Origin: Bellilinea sp034411135
Lineage (GTDB): Bacteria; Chloroflexota; Anaerolineae; Anaerolineales; Anaerolineaceae
Direction: 5' to 3'
Length of the DNA stretch: 64,000 nucleotides
Assembly: GCA_034411135.1 (NCBI GenBank)
Contig: DAOUMN010000016.1
Coordinates: 62,001 to 126,000 of the forward strand
Shown one piece after another: positions 8,551 to 17,702 of the stretch (the first letter of the stretch is position 1; the number at the start of each line of letters is the position of its first letter). The notes under the pieces are model-generated. The model saw only the letters and a list, made by a program, of their open reading frames with translations, ran no database searches and had not been told where the DNA came from. The position numbers and the translations under genes are program-made.

Positions 8551-9129
8551 ATGTCAGAACGCTCGTCCAACAGCATGTCACTGGTTGCGCTGGTGATTCT
8601 GGCGTTTCTGCTGTTCAACCTGTTCAACGACCGCGCTACCGTCAGCGCCACCCCGCTCGATCCGGTGATAGAGTCCGCAGCACCGACAGAAGAAGTCCAG
8701 CCGACTCCCTCCCCGCCTGACCCGCTCGTCTTTCGCGCCCCGTACGACCAATACACCCTCACCCAGGGTCCGCATGGACAATCCTATGGGCACTACGCCA
8801 TCGACCTGAGTGCCGGTAAAGGTGCCATTATCCTCTCCCCAATCAACGGAACGGTCACAGGTCACTACATCGACCAATACGACAACACCACCTTGATCAT
8901 CGAGAACGAAATCTGGCAGGTACTCATGCTGCACGGCAACTACACGGTCGAAGTGGGTCAGGTGGTGAGTATTGGTCAGCCGGTTGGCGAGGAAAGCAAT
9001 AACGGTTATACCGTCGATTGGCGGGGGCAGTCCTGCCGGGGACGCGATTGCGGATATCACACCCACCTCAACGTTTACGACAAGCGGACTGGCAGTAATG
9101 TCAATCCGCTTGAATTGATCTCCCCCTGA
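8551..9129 (+). CDS. Membrane-anchored M23 (LytM-type) peptidase
   Basis: 192 residues. One N-terminal hydrophobic helix (residues 10-26) is followed by an acidic/Pro linker and an M23 zinc domain. Expected ligands are present: H81 and D85 in HYAID, and H172 in the HxH pair H170-T-H172; H128 (LMLHGN) matches the other conserved active-site His. An intact set suggests an active glycyl/peptidoglycan endopeptidase, acting outside the membrane. An in-frame ATG at 8539 precedes it, but its following bases are the Shine-Dalgarno GGAGG, placed 5 nt before the ATG at 8551, so the shorter start is used. Monocistronic; it converges with the next gene, 9 nt away. Confidence 0.85.
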   Translation: MSERSSNSMSLVALVILAFLLFNLFNDRATVSATPLDPVIESAAPTEEVQPTPSPPDPLVFRAPYDQYTLTQGPHGQSYGHYAIDLSAGKGAIILSPINGTVTGHYIDQYDNTTLIIENEIWQVLMLHGNYTVEVGQVVSIGQPVGEESNNGYTVDWRGQSCRGRDCGYHTHLNVYDKRTGSNVNPLELISP

Positions 9130-9138
9130 GCGATTGGT

Positions 9139-10839
9139 TCAATCCCCGCCGCCGACAGCCCGAAAGCCTTCGCGCCAGTCCTCGCCGCGCATTTCCACCC
9201 CTGCCACCGGCTTGGGAATACATGGAAACGGATAGTAAAAACATTGGGTGTAGCTATCCTTGCTTGCGCAAAGCACGGTAGCGTTCTCAAGCGGGCATGG
9301 TTCACTGGCGTGCAGGGGATAATCCAGCGGCAGTAGCCAGCGCTGCGGGAAGGTTCGCCCCTCAAAGGACGCCGCCAGAAACCACGCCTGGAAAAGGATC
9401 AATCCGATCAGCGCCAGACGGCTTGCCAACTGCAAACGCACCAGGGGGGTATCCGCCAGCCATGACAGCACCCAAGCCAGCGGAAGCAAGATCATCAACA
9501 GCAGCCAGCCATAACCAAAACGCAAATCCGGCGCGCTGAAAAACCAGTACACGCCTCCCAATAGCGCCAGGGCATACATGCCCAGCAGGCGGCGGTCTTG
9601 CAAATCGAAGGCAGCTTTGCGCAGGCATTGGAACAGAACCATTCCCGCCATTGCCAACGGCGAGAGCGCCGCCGCCATCGCAATCCCGCGCTGATTTAGG
9701 GTCTGATTGGAGAGCCATTCACGCGCCCATACCCCCAGCGGCATTGCCAGCACACGTTCGACATCCTCACCTGGCAGCCGTCCCCACGCACGGATCACGC
9801 CTGCCTCGCGCCCCGCCAGCTGCGCCGGGATCTTCCAATCCAGCGGGAAAAGATCAAGCGCCGGAAACGGGTAAATTAGATAGCCGGATAGCACAACATT
9901 GCGCGCCAGCCAAGGCAGCAACAAAACCCCGCCCAGCACTAACCAACCGGTCAGGCGTCCCCACTGGCGGCGGCTGTCGCGCAGCCCAATCCACACCGCC
10001 AGGAGAGCAAACGGCGCTGCCGACAATTTGATGGTCATCAGGAAAACCGCCCCAGCGAAGATCAGCAGGTCAGCGCTGGTATCCTGCCGCTCCAGCCATT
10101 GGGCAGACAACATCCACACCAGAAGAATCACCGGTAGATCGGTGCCCGGCGACGAGGTTTGTGATCCAATAATATAAAACATCAGCGGCAGCAGCATCAA
10201 CCGCAGGATGTTGGCAGCGGTTCGTCGCCCACCGATCCAGTTGCGTGCCCCGCTCCAGAAATCAACCACCGCCAGGGCAAACAACATTGCCCCCGCCAAA
10301 TGCAACGAACGCCCGCCCAGAAATGCCAGACTGAACAGCGCATTCAACACCAGCCAGTGGGAATTGTAAGCCAGGCGGGTATGCAGGTTGCCCAGACCGG
10401 GCACCGCCGGGTATTCCTCCAGCCAACGAATCGCCTGGGCGTGATAAATTCCCGTGTCCGGGTTAGCAACCATGCGGGTGGCATTTTCCAGCACTGTCAG
10501 CAGTGCCAATGCCAGCAGCAAGACCACACCTACCTCAAGCCAGCCCGGCGCGCGCCAGCCCAGCAGCCGCAGACGGATGCGTCCCTGGCGGGTAAGCGCA
10601 AAAAATATGGCTGCTCCGCCGAGCAGCAGGATGCCCAGCGGGCGCCAGTCAAGCGGCAAAGTCAGCGATAAAGCCGCCGCCAGTGTGGTCAGAGTGATCA
10701 TGCCTGCCAACAATACCTGGATTGGCGATTCTCGACCGGCGGGCAAATTCAACCAGCGCCTTCCAAAGGTAAAAAACACAGAGCCGTAGAGTGCGCATAG
10801 TGGAAAGAACAGCAGGGAGAATCCCAGCACCGCCAGCAT
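9139..10839 (-). CDS. Polytopic membrane protein of the LIC_10190 type
   Basis: 566 residues with about a dozen hydrophobic helices and a short extracytoplasmic Cys-containing tail. The stretch NPDTGIYHAQAIRWLEEY followed by VPGLGNLHTRLAYNS near residues 125-160 is the hallmark I associate with a family of uncharacterised membrane proteins (LIC_10190-like) resembling GT-C glycosyltransferases. The acidic NPDTG would lie in the first large outer loop, where GT-C enzymes hold catalytic Asp. Family assignment is from memory of this motif and not verified. Its ATG is 9 nt downstream of the methyltransferase gene stop, so the two could be co-transcribed although functionally unrelated. Confidence 0.6.
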   Translation of the reverse strand: MLAVLGFSLLFFPLCALYGSVFFTFGRRWLNLPAGRESPIQVLLAGMITLTTLAAALSLTLPLDWRPLGILLLGGAAIFFALTRQGRIRLRLLGWRAPGWLEVGVVLLLALALLTVLENATRMVANPDTGIYHAQAIRWLEEYPAVPGLGNLHTRLAYNSHWLVLNALFSLAFLGGRSLHLAGAMLFALAVVDFWSGARNWIGGRRTAANILRLMLLPLMFYIIGSQTSSPGTDLPVILLVWMLSAQWLERQDTSADLLIFAGAVFLMTIKLSAAPFALLAVWIGLRDSRRQWGRLTGWLVLGGVLLLPWLARNVVLSGYLIYPFPALDLFPLDWKIPAQLAGREAGVIRAWGRLPGEDVERVLAMPLGVWAREWLSNQTLNQRGIAMAAALSPLAMAGMVLFQCLRKAAFDLQDRRLLGMYALALLGGVYWFFSAPDLRFGYGWLLLMILLPLAWVLSWLADTPLVRLQLASRLALIGLILFQAWFLAASFEGRTFPQRWLLPLDYPLHASEPCPLENATVLCASKDSYTQCFYYPFPCIPKPVAGVEMRGEDWREGFRAVGGGD

Positions 10840-10848
10840 ATCGGCAGG

Positions 10849-11739
10849 TTATCCTTTTTTCATCTGCCGCGCTGCGGCAGCAATTGCCGCCAGGTGCGCC
10901 GGGCTGGTGCCGCAGCAACCACCCACCACCTGAGCACCGGCTTCGATCCAGGCTTCCGCGCTTTTCCCCATGTCTTCAGCTGTGACCGAGTAAGCTGGTT
11001 TACCCGCCGAGTCGGTGACCGGCAATCCGGCGTTGGGCTTGAACCAGATCGGCAAACGGGTTGCACCGCGCAGTTCGCGTAAATTTGCCAGGTTGTCCTC
11101 CAGGCTGCGCCCGCAATTGATGCCAACCATATCCACGCCGAGTTCTTCCAGTGCCTGGGCAGCCCGGCTGGGGCTGACGCCCATCATGGTCTTTTTGCCG
11201 CGGTCGTAACTGAATGAACACACCAGCGGCAGGTTGGTTGCCGCGCGCACACCCTGTACAGCTGCCTCGGCTTCCCCCAGGTCAAACATGGTCTCAATCA
11301 CGATCAGGTCAACACCGCACGCTGCCAGCAAGCTGGCTTGCTCGCGGAAATTTTCCCGCGCAGTGTCCACTTCCAGCTCACCAAACGGCTGCATCATCAG
11401 TCCGGTGGGTCCAACCGATGCAGCTACCAGAGTCTGGCTGTCATTGGCGGCTTTGCATGCTAGCTCAACAGCCGTGCGGTTGATTGTTTCGAACTGCGCT
11501 TCCAACCCGGTGTGACGCAACCGCAGCCGGCTGGCTCCGAATGTGCAGGTGAGAATGATTTGCGCTCCCGCCGTAATAAAATCTCGTGCCAGTTGCTCGA
11601 TGGCTTGCGGATTTTGCAGTACGAACACCTCGCCGGGTTGTCCAGGCGGTAAACCGCGCTGCTGCAGATTGGTGCCAGTCGCCCCGTCGGCTGTCAAGAG
11701 TTCGCCGTCCCGAATACGCTCTACAAAGGATTTTGTCAT
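10849..11739 (-). CDS. Homocysteine S-methyltransferase-like protein
   Basis: 296 residues covering the homocysteine-binding TIM barrel alone (as in MetH module 1 or BHMT). It starts with DGATGTNLQQRG near residue 18. The three zinc cysteines appear as INCG near residue 205 and the GGCCGTSP pair near 270. It would transfer a methyl group to homocysteine, or act as the S-methyl acceptor half of a corrinoid system. The ATG at 11739 has GGAG 8 nt upstream; an in-frame start at 11763 is less well placed. It lies 38 nt after the RACo-type gene, so the pair probably serves corrinoid-dependent methyl transfer. No MetH B12-binding or folate domain is in the window. Confidence 0.8.
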   Translation of the reverse strand: MTKSFVERIRDGELLTADGATGTNLQQRGLPPGQPGEVFVLQNPQAIEQLARDFITAGAQIILTCTFGASRLRLRHTGLEAQFETINRTAVELACKAANDSQTLVAASVGPTGLMMQPFGELEVDTARENFREQASLLAACGVDLIVIETMFDLGEAEAAVQGVRAATNLPLVCSFSYDRGKKTMMGVSPSRAAQALEELGVDMVGINCGRSLEDNLANLRELRGATRLPIWFKPNAGLPVTDSAGKPAYSVTAEDMGKSAEAWIEAGAQVVGGCCGTSPAHLAAIAAAARQMKKG

Positions 11740-11777
11740 GCCAAAACTCCAATTTCTGACCACCGGTCAATTCGAAT

Positions 11778-13697
11778 TTATCCGCTTTCGCGCGGTGGAA
11801 ATGCCAGCGCAGCGACAAACTGATCCTGGAACAATACCTGCTGCGGCATGACCACATGACGCACATGGGCGGCGATCCATGCAGCTTCCGCGCGCTTGCC
11901 GCGGTTGAGCAGCGCTAGACGCGCGCCATCTCCGGCAGCATTGCCCACTGCCTGCACACGTTCCGGCGGGCAAGGCGGGATCATACCAATCTGTATTGCT
12001 CGCCCGGCATCCAACAGACTGCCAAACCCGCCCGCCAGCGCTACTCGCTCGATCTGTTCCACACCGCTGTGCCGCAGCAGGTAATCCGCCCCGCTAAACA
12101 GGGCGGCTTTTGCCAATTGCACGGCGCGCACATCCGCCTGGGTTAACAGAATCGGTTCGCCATTGGCGCTTTGTTCGCCAGTTGCCAGCACAAACCCCCA
12201 CTGACCATCTTCGCTGCGTACCAATCGCTCGGATATACACTGCGGGTTAAAACGCCCGCCGGGCAGCAGCACACCGGCATAATAGAGTTCCGCCACCGCC
12301 TCAAGAATACCCGAACCACAAATACCGCGCGCCTGGACGGAACCTCTTTCCGCCGCACGGCTCCATTGCGGACTACCAATTACCTTGAAGTTCACGTCCA
12401 AAGTTTGCGCATCCACCCGCACCCGTTCGATGGCACCTGGAGCTGCTCGCATCCCGTAGGTGATTTGCGCGCCTTCGAAAGCCGGTCCCGTCGGGCTGGA
12501 GGTGCAGATCAATCCGTCACGATTGCCCAGGACAATTTCGCCGTTGGTACCGGCATCCACCAACAAGGTGACCTCAGCGCTGTGATGCAAATCCTCCGCC
12601 AGGATCGCCGAGACACAGTCCGCGCCAACATAACCAGCAATTAGCGGCAGAACATGCAGCCGCGCCGCCGGGTGAAACCTCAGCCCCACCTGCGCTGCCG
12701 GCAAGTCCATGGCTGCCGCGCTGACTGGCGTGAACGGCACCTGCCCCAGCGATGCCGGATCGATACCCAGTGCCAAGTGTATCATCACACTGTTGCCAAC
12801 CCAAACGCAGTCAACAATCTCCGCCGCGCTGGCGCCCGCCTGAGCAGCAGCCTGCTCACCCAGGGCTGTGACCGCCTCAACTACCAACCGCTGCAACCGT
12901 TCCAACCCGTCCACCTGTGTTGCGCAGTAGGATATGCGCGCTAAAATGTCATCACCAAATGCCACTTGTGGATTCATCCCTGCTGTGGTTGCCAGTAGTT
13001 CGCCGCTGCGCAGGTCGCACAGGTAGGCTGCCAGAGTGGTACTGCCAATGTCCACCGCCAACCCAAGCACACGTTCCTGCAAGCCAGGCTGGACGTTCAA
13101 AATGCGCCGGTCATCCCACACCGTCAGAGTGATTTCGCCGCCGCCTACCCGAACAGCGCCGGGCAGTTCTTGCAGCGCAGGCAGTTCAAAGTCCACGTTG
13201 CGCAGGTCGAAGTGATGCTGCAGCTGGCGCAGCACTTCTGCGCGGAGCGAGCCGGTTTCCTCGTCCGGATTATCCACCCGTACCATGCGCAGCCGGACAA
13301 TCGGATCAATTTCAACCGGGCGCACCCCGGCGGTTTTATGAATGACCTGTTTTTGCGACTGCGACTCGGGCAAAACGTTGATCAGCAGGTCGCCATGGAT
13401 GCGCGCCGCGCACGCCAGGCGCGCCTCAGCGGGCAAGCGCCGTCGTTGCAGTGTGCGCAGTTCGCTTTCATCGGCCGGTGAAAGATGCTCGCGGCTGGAA
13501 ACCAGTCCGTGACGGGCAAAATTTCCCTCCTCAATCACCACCGCACACTTGCCGCAGGTCTGCTGACCACCACAAACAGCCTCGATCCCCACCCCCAGGC
13601 TGCGGGCTGCATCCAGGATTGTGCTGCCGCAAGCGATTGTCCCGCTGCGTCCGGCAGGCTGAAAAACTATTTTACAAAATGAAGATTGCGATGTCAT
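11778..13697 (-). CDS. RACo-type corrinoid activator (2Fe-2S ferredoxin + ASKHA ATPase)
   Basis: 639 residues. Residues 1-110 form a plant-type [2Fe-2S] ferredoxin domain with C42, C48, C51 and C96 (C-x5-C-x2-C ... C). A linker/middle domain follows. The C-terminal part is the DUF4445/ASKHA fold: LAVDIGSTTLAAY near 215, VDAGTNGEIVLG near 385, GICGSGILEAV and VALAGGFG near 560. Known members (RACo, RamA-like) use ATP and low-potential electrons to return an oxidised Co(II) corrinoid protein to Co(I). The neighbouring methyltransferase fits that role, but the corrinoid protein partner is not in the window. No Shine-Dalgarno is obvious before the ATG at 13697. Confidence 0.85.
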   Translation of the reverse strand: MTSQSSFCKIVFQPAGRSGTIACGSTILDAARSLGVGIEAVCGGQQTCGKCAVVIEEGNFARHGLVSSREHLSPADESELRTLQRRRLPAEARLACAARIHGDLLINVLPESQSQKQVIHKTAGVRPVEIDPIVRLRMVRVDNPDEETGSLRAEVLRQLQHHFDLRNVDFELPALQELPGAVRVGGGEITLTVWDDRRILNVQPGLQERVLGLAVDIGSTTLAAYLCDLRSGELLATTAGMNPQVAFGDDILARISYCATQVDGLERLQRLVVEAVTALGEQAAAQAGASAAEIVDCVWVGNSVMIHLALGIDPASLGQVPFTPVSAAAMDLPAAQVGLRFHPAARLHVLPLIAGYVGADCVSAILAEDLHHSAEVTLLVDAGTNGEIVLGNRDGLICTSSPTGPAFEGAQITYGMRAAPGAIERVRVDAQTLDVNFKVIGSPQWSRAAERGSVQARGICGSGILEAVAELYYAGVLLPGGRFNPQCISERLVRSEDGQWGFVLATGEQSANGEPILLTQADVRAVQLAKAALFSGADYLLRHSGVEQIERVALAGGFGSLLDAGRAIQIGMIPPCPPERVQAVGNAAGDGARLALLNRGKRAEAAWIAAHVRHVVMPQQVLFQDQFVAALAFPPRESG

Positions 13698-13759
13698 TAA
13701 GCGGGTAAAATTGAGGGAAATTTATACGCGGCATCGGTTTTCCGGTAACACGTGCAAGT

Positions 13760-13765
13760 ATTATA
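13760..13765 (-). promoter_or_regulatory. -10 box for the RACo gene
   Basis: TATAAT on the minus strand, about 63 nt before the ATG at 13697, within the 173-bp divergent spacer to the DASS transporter. No matching -35 was found, so this is tentative. Confidence 0.3.
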
Positions 13766-13870
13766 GCCGATAACAACCGAAAATCCCCCAACCGCTTGTC
13801 CTCGGTGGAATACATAGGTCTTTCGATGTCCATCTGCACCCCAACAGTACATTAGCCCGTCGTTCAAACC

Positions 13871-15655
13871 ATGACCGAACTAACCCCGCAAATTCTGCTC
13901 ACGCTTGCCATTATTTTCGTGGCAATTGTTTTGTTTGCCGGTGAGAAATTGCGGGTCGATATCATCGCCATGCTGGTGTTGATCACAGTCACCCTGACCA
14001 GGTTGATTGACCCCGCTCAGGCGTTTGCCGGATTTGCCAACCCGGCGGTAATCACGGTTTGGGCGGTCTATATCGTTTCCGGCGGATTGTTCGTTACAGG
14101 GGTTGCCAACCTGCTCGGCGAGCGCATTTTGCGCATCGCCGGAAACAGCGAGCCGCGCCTGATTGCCGTACTGATGATTGGCTGCGGGCTGCTCTCGGCA
14201 TTCATGAACAACATTGGCGCCACCGCTGTGCTGTTGCCTGCAGCGGTTGGTATTTCCCGCCGCAGTGGGGTGCCGCTCTCAAAACTGCTCATTCCGCTTT
14301 CCTTTGCCTCTTTAATGGGCGGCAACATGACCCTGATCGGAACACCGCCCAATGTGCTGGCAGCCAGCATTCTAAGCGAACGCGGACTGCCCAGCCTGTC
14401 CTTCTTTGACTTTACGCCCACAGGGGTATTGGTGTTTGCCACGGGCGTGCTGTACATGGTGCTGGTCGGACGCCGACTGCTGCCTTCCCGCCAACCGCAA
14501 AATTTTCAGGAAAGCTACAATTTACGCGAATATTTCAGCGAGGTACGCATCCTGCCGGAGAGCAAGCTGGCAGGCTTGACCCTGGGGGAATCGCGCCTCG
14601 GCTCAGACTTCGACCTCAATGTAGTTGGGTTGATTGATGTGGAACATATCCGGCGCATCCCGCACCGTGATCACCGCTTCCGCTCCGGCGAAATCCTGAT
14701 TGTCGAGGGCACCCTGGAAAATCTGATGCAGGCGAAGGATAGCCTCGGGCTGGCAATCGAAGCCGAACACAAACTGGAACTCAACCAGTTGGTTGGTGAG
14801 GACGAAGTCACTGTCGAAGCCGTGCTCGCCCCCCGCGCACGCATTTCCGGCAAAACTTTGCGGGAATTGCATTTCCGCGACCGGATCGGGTTCACCGCGC
14901 TTGCTATACACCGCCACGGACGAGTGCTGCGCGACCGGCTGCGCGATGTCCGCCTGCAATTTGGCGATACACTTCTGTTGCGCGGCAGACGTCACCAGCT
15001 GCCTGCCCTGCAAGCCAGCGATGACTTTCTGCTGCTCGATCCGGTGCAATACACCCCGCGCCGTCTTGCCAAAGCCCCCCTCGCAGCAGGAATCATGGGA
15101 CTGGTGCTGTTTCTGACTATCGCGGTGGGGCTGCACATCTCCCTTTCCATGGTGATTGGTGCTGTGCTGATGGTGTTGACCGGCTGCCTGACAATGGACG
15201 AAGCCTACCAGTCTATCGAGTGGCGCAGTATTTTCCTCATCGCTGGTATGCTTACGCTGGGAACGGCGATGGAAACTACCGGCACAGCCCGCTTTCTTGC
15301 CGATCGGATCGTTGCGCTGGTGGGAGCCTACGGTCCCCTGGCAGTTCTGGCAGGCATTTACATCCTCGCCTCACTGATCACGGAGCCAATGTCCAACGCA
15401 GCAGCCACGGTTCTCATGGTGCCGATTGCCATCGATATCGCGCTCGGCATGGGCATCGACCCCCGCCCTGTTGTGCTGGCAACCGTGATCGGCGCGTCCA
15501 CCAGTTTTCTGACCCCGGTGGGGCACCAGGCGAACGTATTGGTCATGGAACCAGGCGGCTATCGCTTTACGGACTACACCCGCGTTGGCGTACTGCTTAA
15601 TCTGGCGCTGCTGGCGGTGGTGATGATCTTCCTGCCGATCATCTGGAAGTTCTGA
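13871..15655 (+). CDS. DASS/SLC13-family transporter with two TrkA-C domains
   Basis: 594 residues. Hydrophobic halves (about residues 5-205 and 400-594) flank a cytoplasmic insert with two RCK-C/TrkA-C-like segments (about 215-290 and 300-375). The substrate/Na+ signatures of the divalent anion:Na+ symporter family appear in both repeats: SAFMNNIGATA and GGNMTLIGTPPN in the first, and EPMSNAAATV with SFLTPVGHQAN in the second. Members with this architecture carry sulfate, dicarboxylates or similar anions; the TrkA-C domains suggest gating by a small ligand. Substrate unknown. Transcribed divergently from the RACo gene. Confidence 0.85.
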   Translation: MTELTPQILLTLAIIFVAIVLFAGEKLRVDIIAMLVLITVTLTRLIDPAQAFAGFANPAVITVWAVYIVSGGLFVTGVANLLGERILRIAGNSEPRLIAVLMIGCGLLSAFMNNIGATAVLLPAAVGISRRSGVPLSKLLIPLSFASLMGGNMTLIGTPPNVLAASILSERGLPSLSFFDFTPTGVLVFATGVLYMVLVGRRLLPSRQPQNFQESYNLREYFSEVRILPESKLAGLTLGESRLGSDFDLNVVGLIDVEHIRRIPHRDHRFRSGEILIVEGTLENLMQAKDSLGLAIEAEHKLELNQLVGEDEVTVEAVLAPRARISGKTLRELHFRDRIGFTALAIHRHGRVLRDRLRDVRLQFGDTLLLRGRRHQLPALQASDDFLLLDPVQYTPRRLAKAPLAAGIMGLVLFLTIAVGLHISLSMVIGAVLMVLTGCLTMDEAYQSIEWRSIFLIAGMLTLGTAMETTGTARFLADRIVALVGAYGPLAVLAGIYILASLITEPMSNAAATVLMVPIAIDIALGMGIDPRPVVLATVIGASTSFLTPVGHQANVLVMEPGGYRFTDYTRVGVLLNLALLAVVMIFLPIIWKF

Positions 15656-15689
15656 GCCTGGCTTTCATCCGCAGGAGGATAGTACGCGG

Positions 15690-16604
15690 CTAGTGAGCGT
15701 GGCTTGCGCTGCCAAAGGCGTGCTCGTAGACCAGCATCAGGTAGTAACGCCAGTCGAAACCCGGCACATATGAAACAGGTAAGTCGCTGCCACTGGTCGC
15801 GCCGCCCTGCTTGAGCGTCCGTTCCAGGAAGGTGAGCAGCTGTGACCAGGCTTGTCCCTGCACCCCGCCCGCGCGAATCGCTTCCATGCTGGTCACAAAG
15901 GCGTGCGGCTGACCATCGTAAATGGTAATTTCATGGGGTACACCTGCCTGCCGTAGCCCCGCCTCGAAAGCACGCACCTCATCCACGGGGATGGATTGGT
16001 CTGCACCGCCGAAGATTCCCAGCACCGGACCCGACAATTTTGCCAGCACGTTTGGATCGCTCTCAACCGAACCATAAAAAATCGCCGTGGCTGCCAGATT
16101 GGGGTTATGCAGGCTGTACACCAGCGATGTGCGCCCGCCATAGCAAAAACCCATCACCGCAATGCTGTCCGCCCGCACATCCGGGCGGGAGGAAAGCCAG
16201 GCAAACACGCTATCCAGATCCTGGTTAACCTGCTGTGCATCACTGGTGATTACCTGGAAAATCGCTCGCGGGATCCACGCTGTTGTCGAACCGCGGAAAG
16301 TGTCCGGCGCAACCACAAGATAACCTTCCTCCGACAGCCCCTGAGCTTTGCCGGTAATACTCGCATTCAACCCGTAAAATTCGTGGATCATAATCACCGC
16401 CGGGAAGGGCCCTTCCCCGGCAGGCATTGCCACGAAGGCGCGCACGTCCGGGCTGCCCGCCGAACCAGGGATAGTTGTGTTAGTGACCTGCACCAGGCGT
16501 TCACCGCCCACCACCATATCCACCAGCACCGACCCAACCAGAAACAATACCAGCACCCCCACCAGGGCAATTAACACCAGTCCAATTCGCCGCATCATTT
16601 TCAT
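15690..16604 (-). CDS. Membrane-anchored dienelactone-hydrolase-like alpha/beta hydrolase
   Basis: 304 residues. A hydrophobic helix (residues 7-30) precedes a DLH-type alpha/beta hydrolase. The catalytic set is readable: E75 in IHEFYGLN, nucleophile C154 in GFCYGG, D202 in GGADQSIP and H234 in QPHAF. A Cys nucleophile rather than Ser is typical of carboxymethylenebutenolidase-like enzymes, but many family members act on other esters. The N-terminal helix implies an extracytoplasmic catalytic domain. The ATG at 16604 has GGAG 9 nt upstream. It is followed by a transporter gene in the opposite orientation; no pathway genes for chlorocatechol degradation are nearby. Confidence 0.8.
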   Translation of the reverse strand: MKMMRRIGLVLIALVGVLVLFLVGSVLVDMVVGGERLVQVTNTTIPGSAGSPDVRAFVAMPAGEGPFPAVIMIHEFYGLNASITGKAQGLSEEGYLVVAPDTFRGSTTAWIPRAIFQVITSDAQQVNQDLDSVFAWLSSRPDVRADSIAVMGFCYGGRTSLVYSLHNPNLAATAIFYGSVESDPNVLAKLSGPVLGIFGGADQSIPVDEVRAFEAGLRQAGVPHEITIYDGQPHAFVTSMEAIRAGGVQGQAWSQLLTFLERTLKQGGATSGSDLPVSYVPGFDWRYYLMLVYEHAFGSASHAH

Positions 16605-16692
16605 ATCCGCTGCTCCTCTGCAACGACTAATCCGTGTTCAGCATTGTACACTATCTGCCAACCCGGAAAGATGCGGCGTACAGGGTTTTCCA

Positions 16693-17433
16693 TCAGCCCA
16701 GAATCATTTTGACCCCGGCGATAACCAGCACCAGCGCCAGCAAACGCTTTAGAACGGGGTTTCCCAACCGTTTACTGCCAAACTCCGCGCCAATATACCC
16801 ACCCACGACCGCTGCCACTGCCCAAACCGGCAGGGATACCGGCAGGACGGCTGCGTTCGAGAGGTGTCCAAACAGCCCTGAAATCGAATTAACCAGAATA
16901 AAGGCAGCCGCAACACCCGTGGTGTGGCGCACATCCGCCCAGCGCATAAAAACCAGCAGCGGACTGAGAAAAATCCCCCCACCTACACCCGTCAGTCCGG
17001 AAAGCAATCCGATCACCGCCCCCAAACCCAGCGCGATCCACCATGAAAACGGACGCAGTTCGACATTCTCCGCAATTCGGGTATTCAACAACAGGCGCAG
17101 CGCAGCGTAGAGCAATACGGCACCAACAAACGGCTTGTAGTACACATCTGGCAGGTTGAGCCCTCCGCCGATAAACGCCAGAGGTACCGAGGTCAGCGCA
17201 AAGGGAAGAAAAAGCTGCCACGAGAAACAACCGGCGCGGTAGAACTTGTATAGCGCGATCAATGAAACCAGGATGTTGAGCGTCAACGAGGTGGGTTTCA
17301 TCACCACCGGAGTAACGCCAAACAGTGCCATCACCGCCAAGTACGCAGAAGCCCCACCATGTCCAACCGAGGCGTATAAAACTGCCGCCAGGAAGAAGAA
17401 CAGCGGCAGCAGGTAAGGGGTCAATTCACTCAT
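16693..17433 (-). CDS. TSUP (TauE/SafE) family permease
   Basis: 246 residues with about seven to eight hydrophobic helices. Family features include an N-terminal helix with VGHGGASAYLAVMAL and the internal repeat GLTGVGGGIFLSPLL near residue 135. TSUP proteins move sulfite, sulfoacetate, organosulfonates or related anions. The ATG at 17433 was preferred to an in-frame TTG at 17442. No sulfur metabolism gene lies next to it, so the substrate is open. Confidence 0.8.
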   Translation of the reverse strand: MSELTPYLLPLFFFLAAVLYASVGHGGASAYLAVMALFGVTPVVMKPTSLTLNILVSLIALYKFYRAGCFSWQLFLPFALTSVPLAFIGGGLNLPDVYYKPFVGAVLLYAALRLLLNTRIAENVELRPFSWWIALGLGAVIGLLSGLTGVGGGIFLSPLLVFMRWADVRHTTGVAAAFILVNSISGLFGHLSNAAVLPVSLPVWAVAAVVGGYIGAEFGSKRLGNPVLKRLLALVLVIAGVKMILG

Positions 17434-17516
17434 CAGCAGCAATCCGGAAAGGTAAGATGGAAGAGATGATTATACCGTCAATCCGGGTCTTTATTTCATT
17501 AAGGAGTTTGCCCCTA

Positions 17517-17568
17517 GTGGTTCCCTCAACGGTTTTGCGCGAGACTTGTGCTACAAGTCCGGAACCAC
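17517..17568. repeat. Nested inverted-repeat element in the 17434-17702 spacer
   Basis: Outer arms GTGGTTCC (17517-17524) and GGAACCAC (17561-17568) enclose a perfect 7-bp hairpin, GACTTGT (17543-17549), loop GCT, ACAAGTC (17553-17559). TTTTCC follows. This is the largest gene-free spacer on this side of the window and carries no supported ORF. It could be a structured RNA, a terminator-like element or a REP/MITE remnant. Confidence 0.45.
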
Positions 17569-17702
17569 TTTTCCGGCTCCAAAATTTATCCCAACCAGTC
17601 TTGCGCAACGCAAACGACGCTGGCTCAGTTCTTCCCACAACTTTAGGTTAAACTGGCGCAGCGCCGTTGAATTGGTTGTAAACAGCAGTTACAAACCGCG
17701 CG

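Noticed and set aside
11465..11866. 133-codon frame between the methyltransferase and RACo genes
   Set aside because: Overlaps both real genes in another frame and has no recognisable features.
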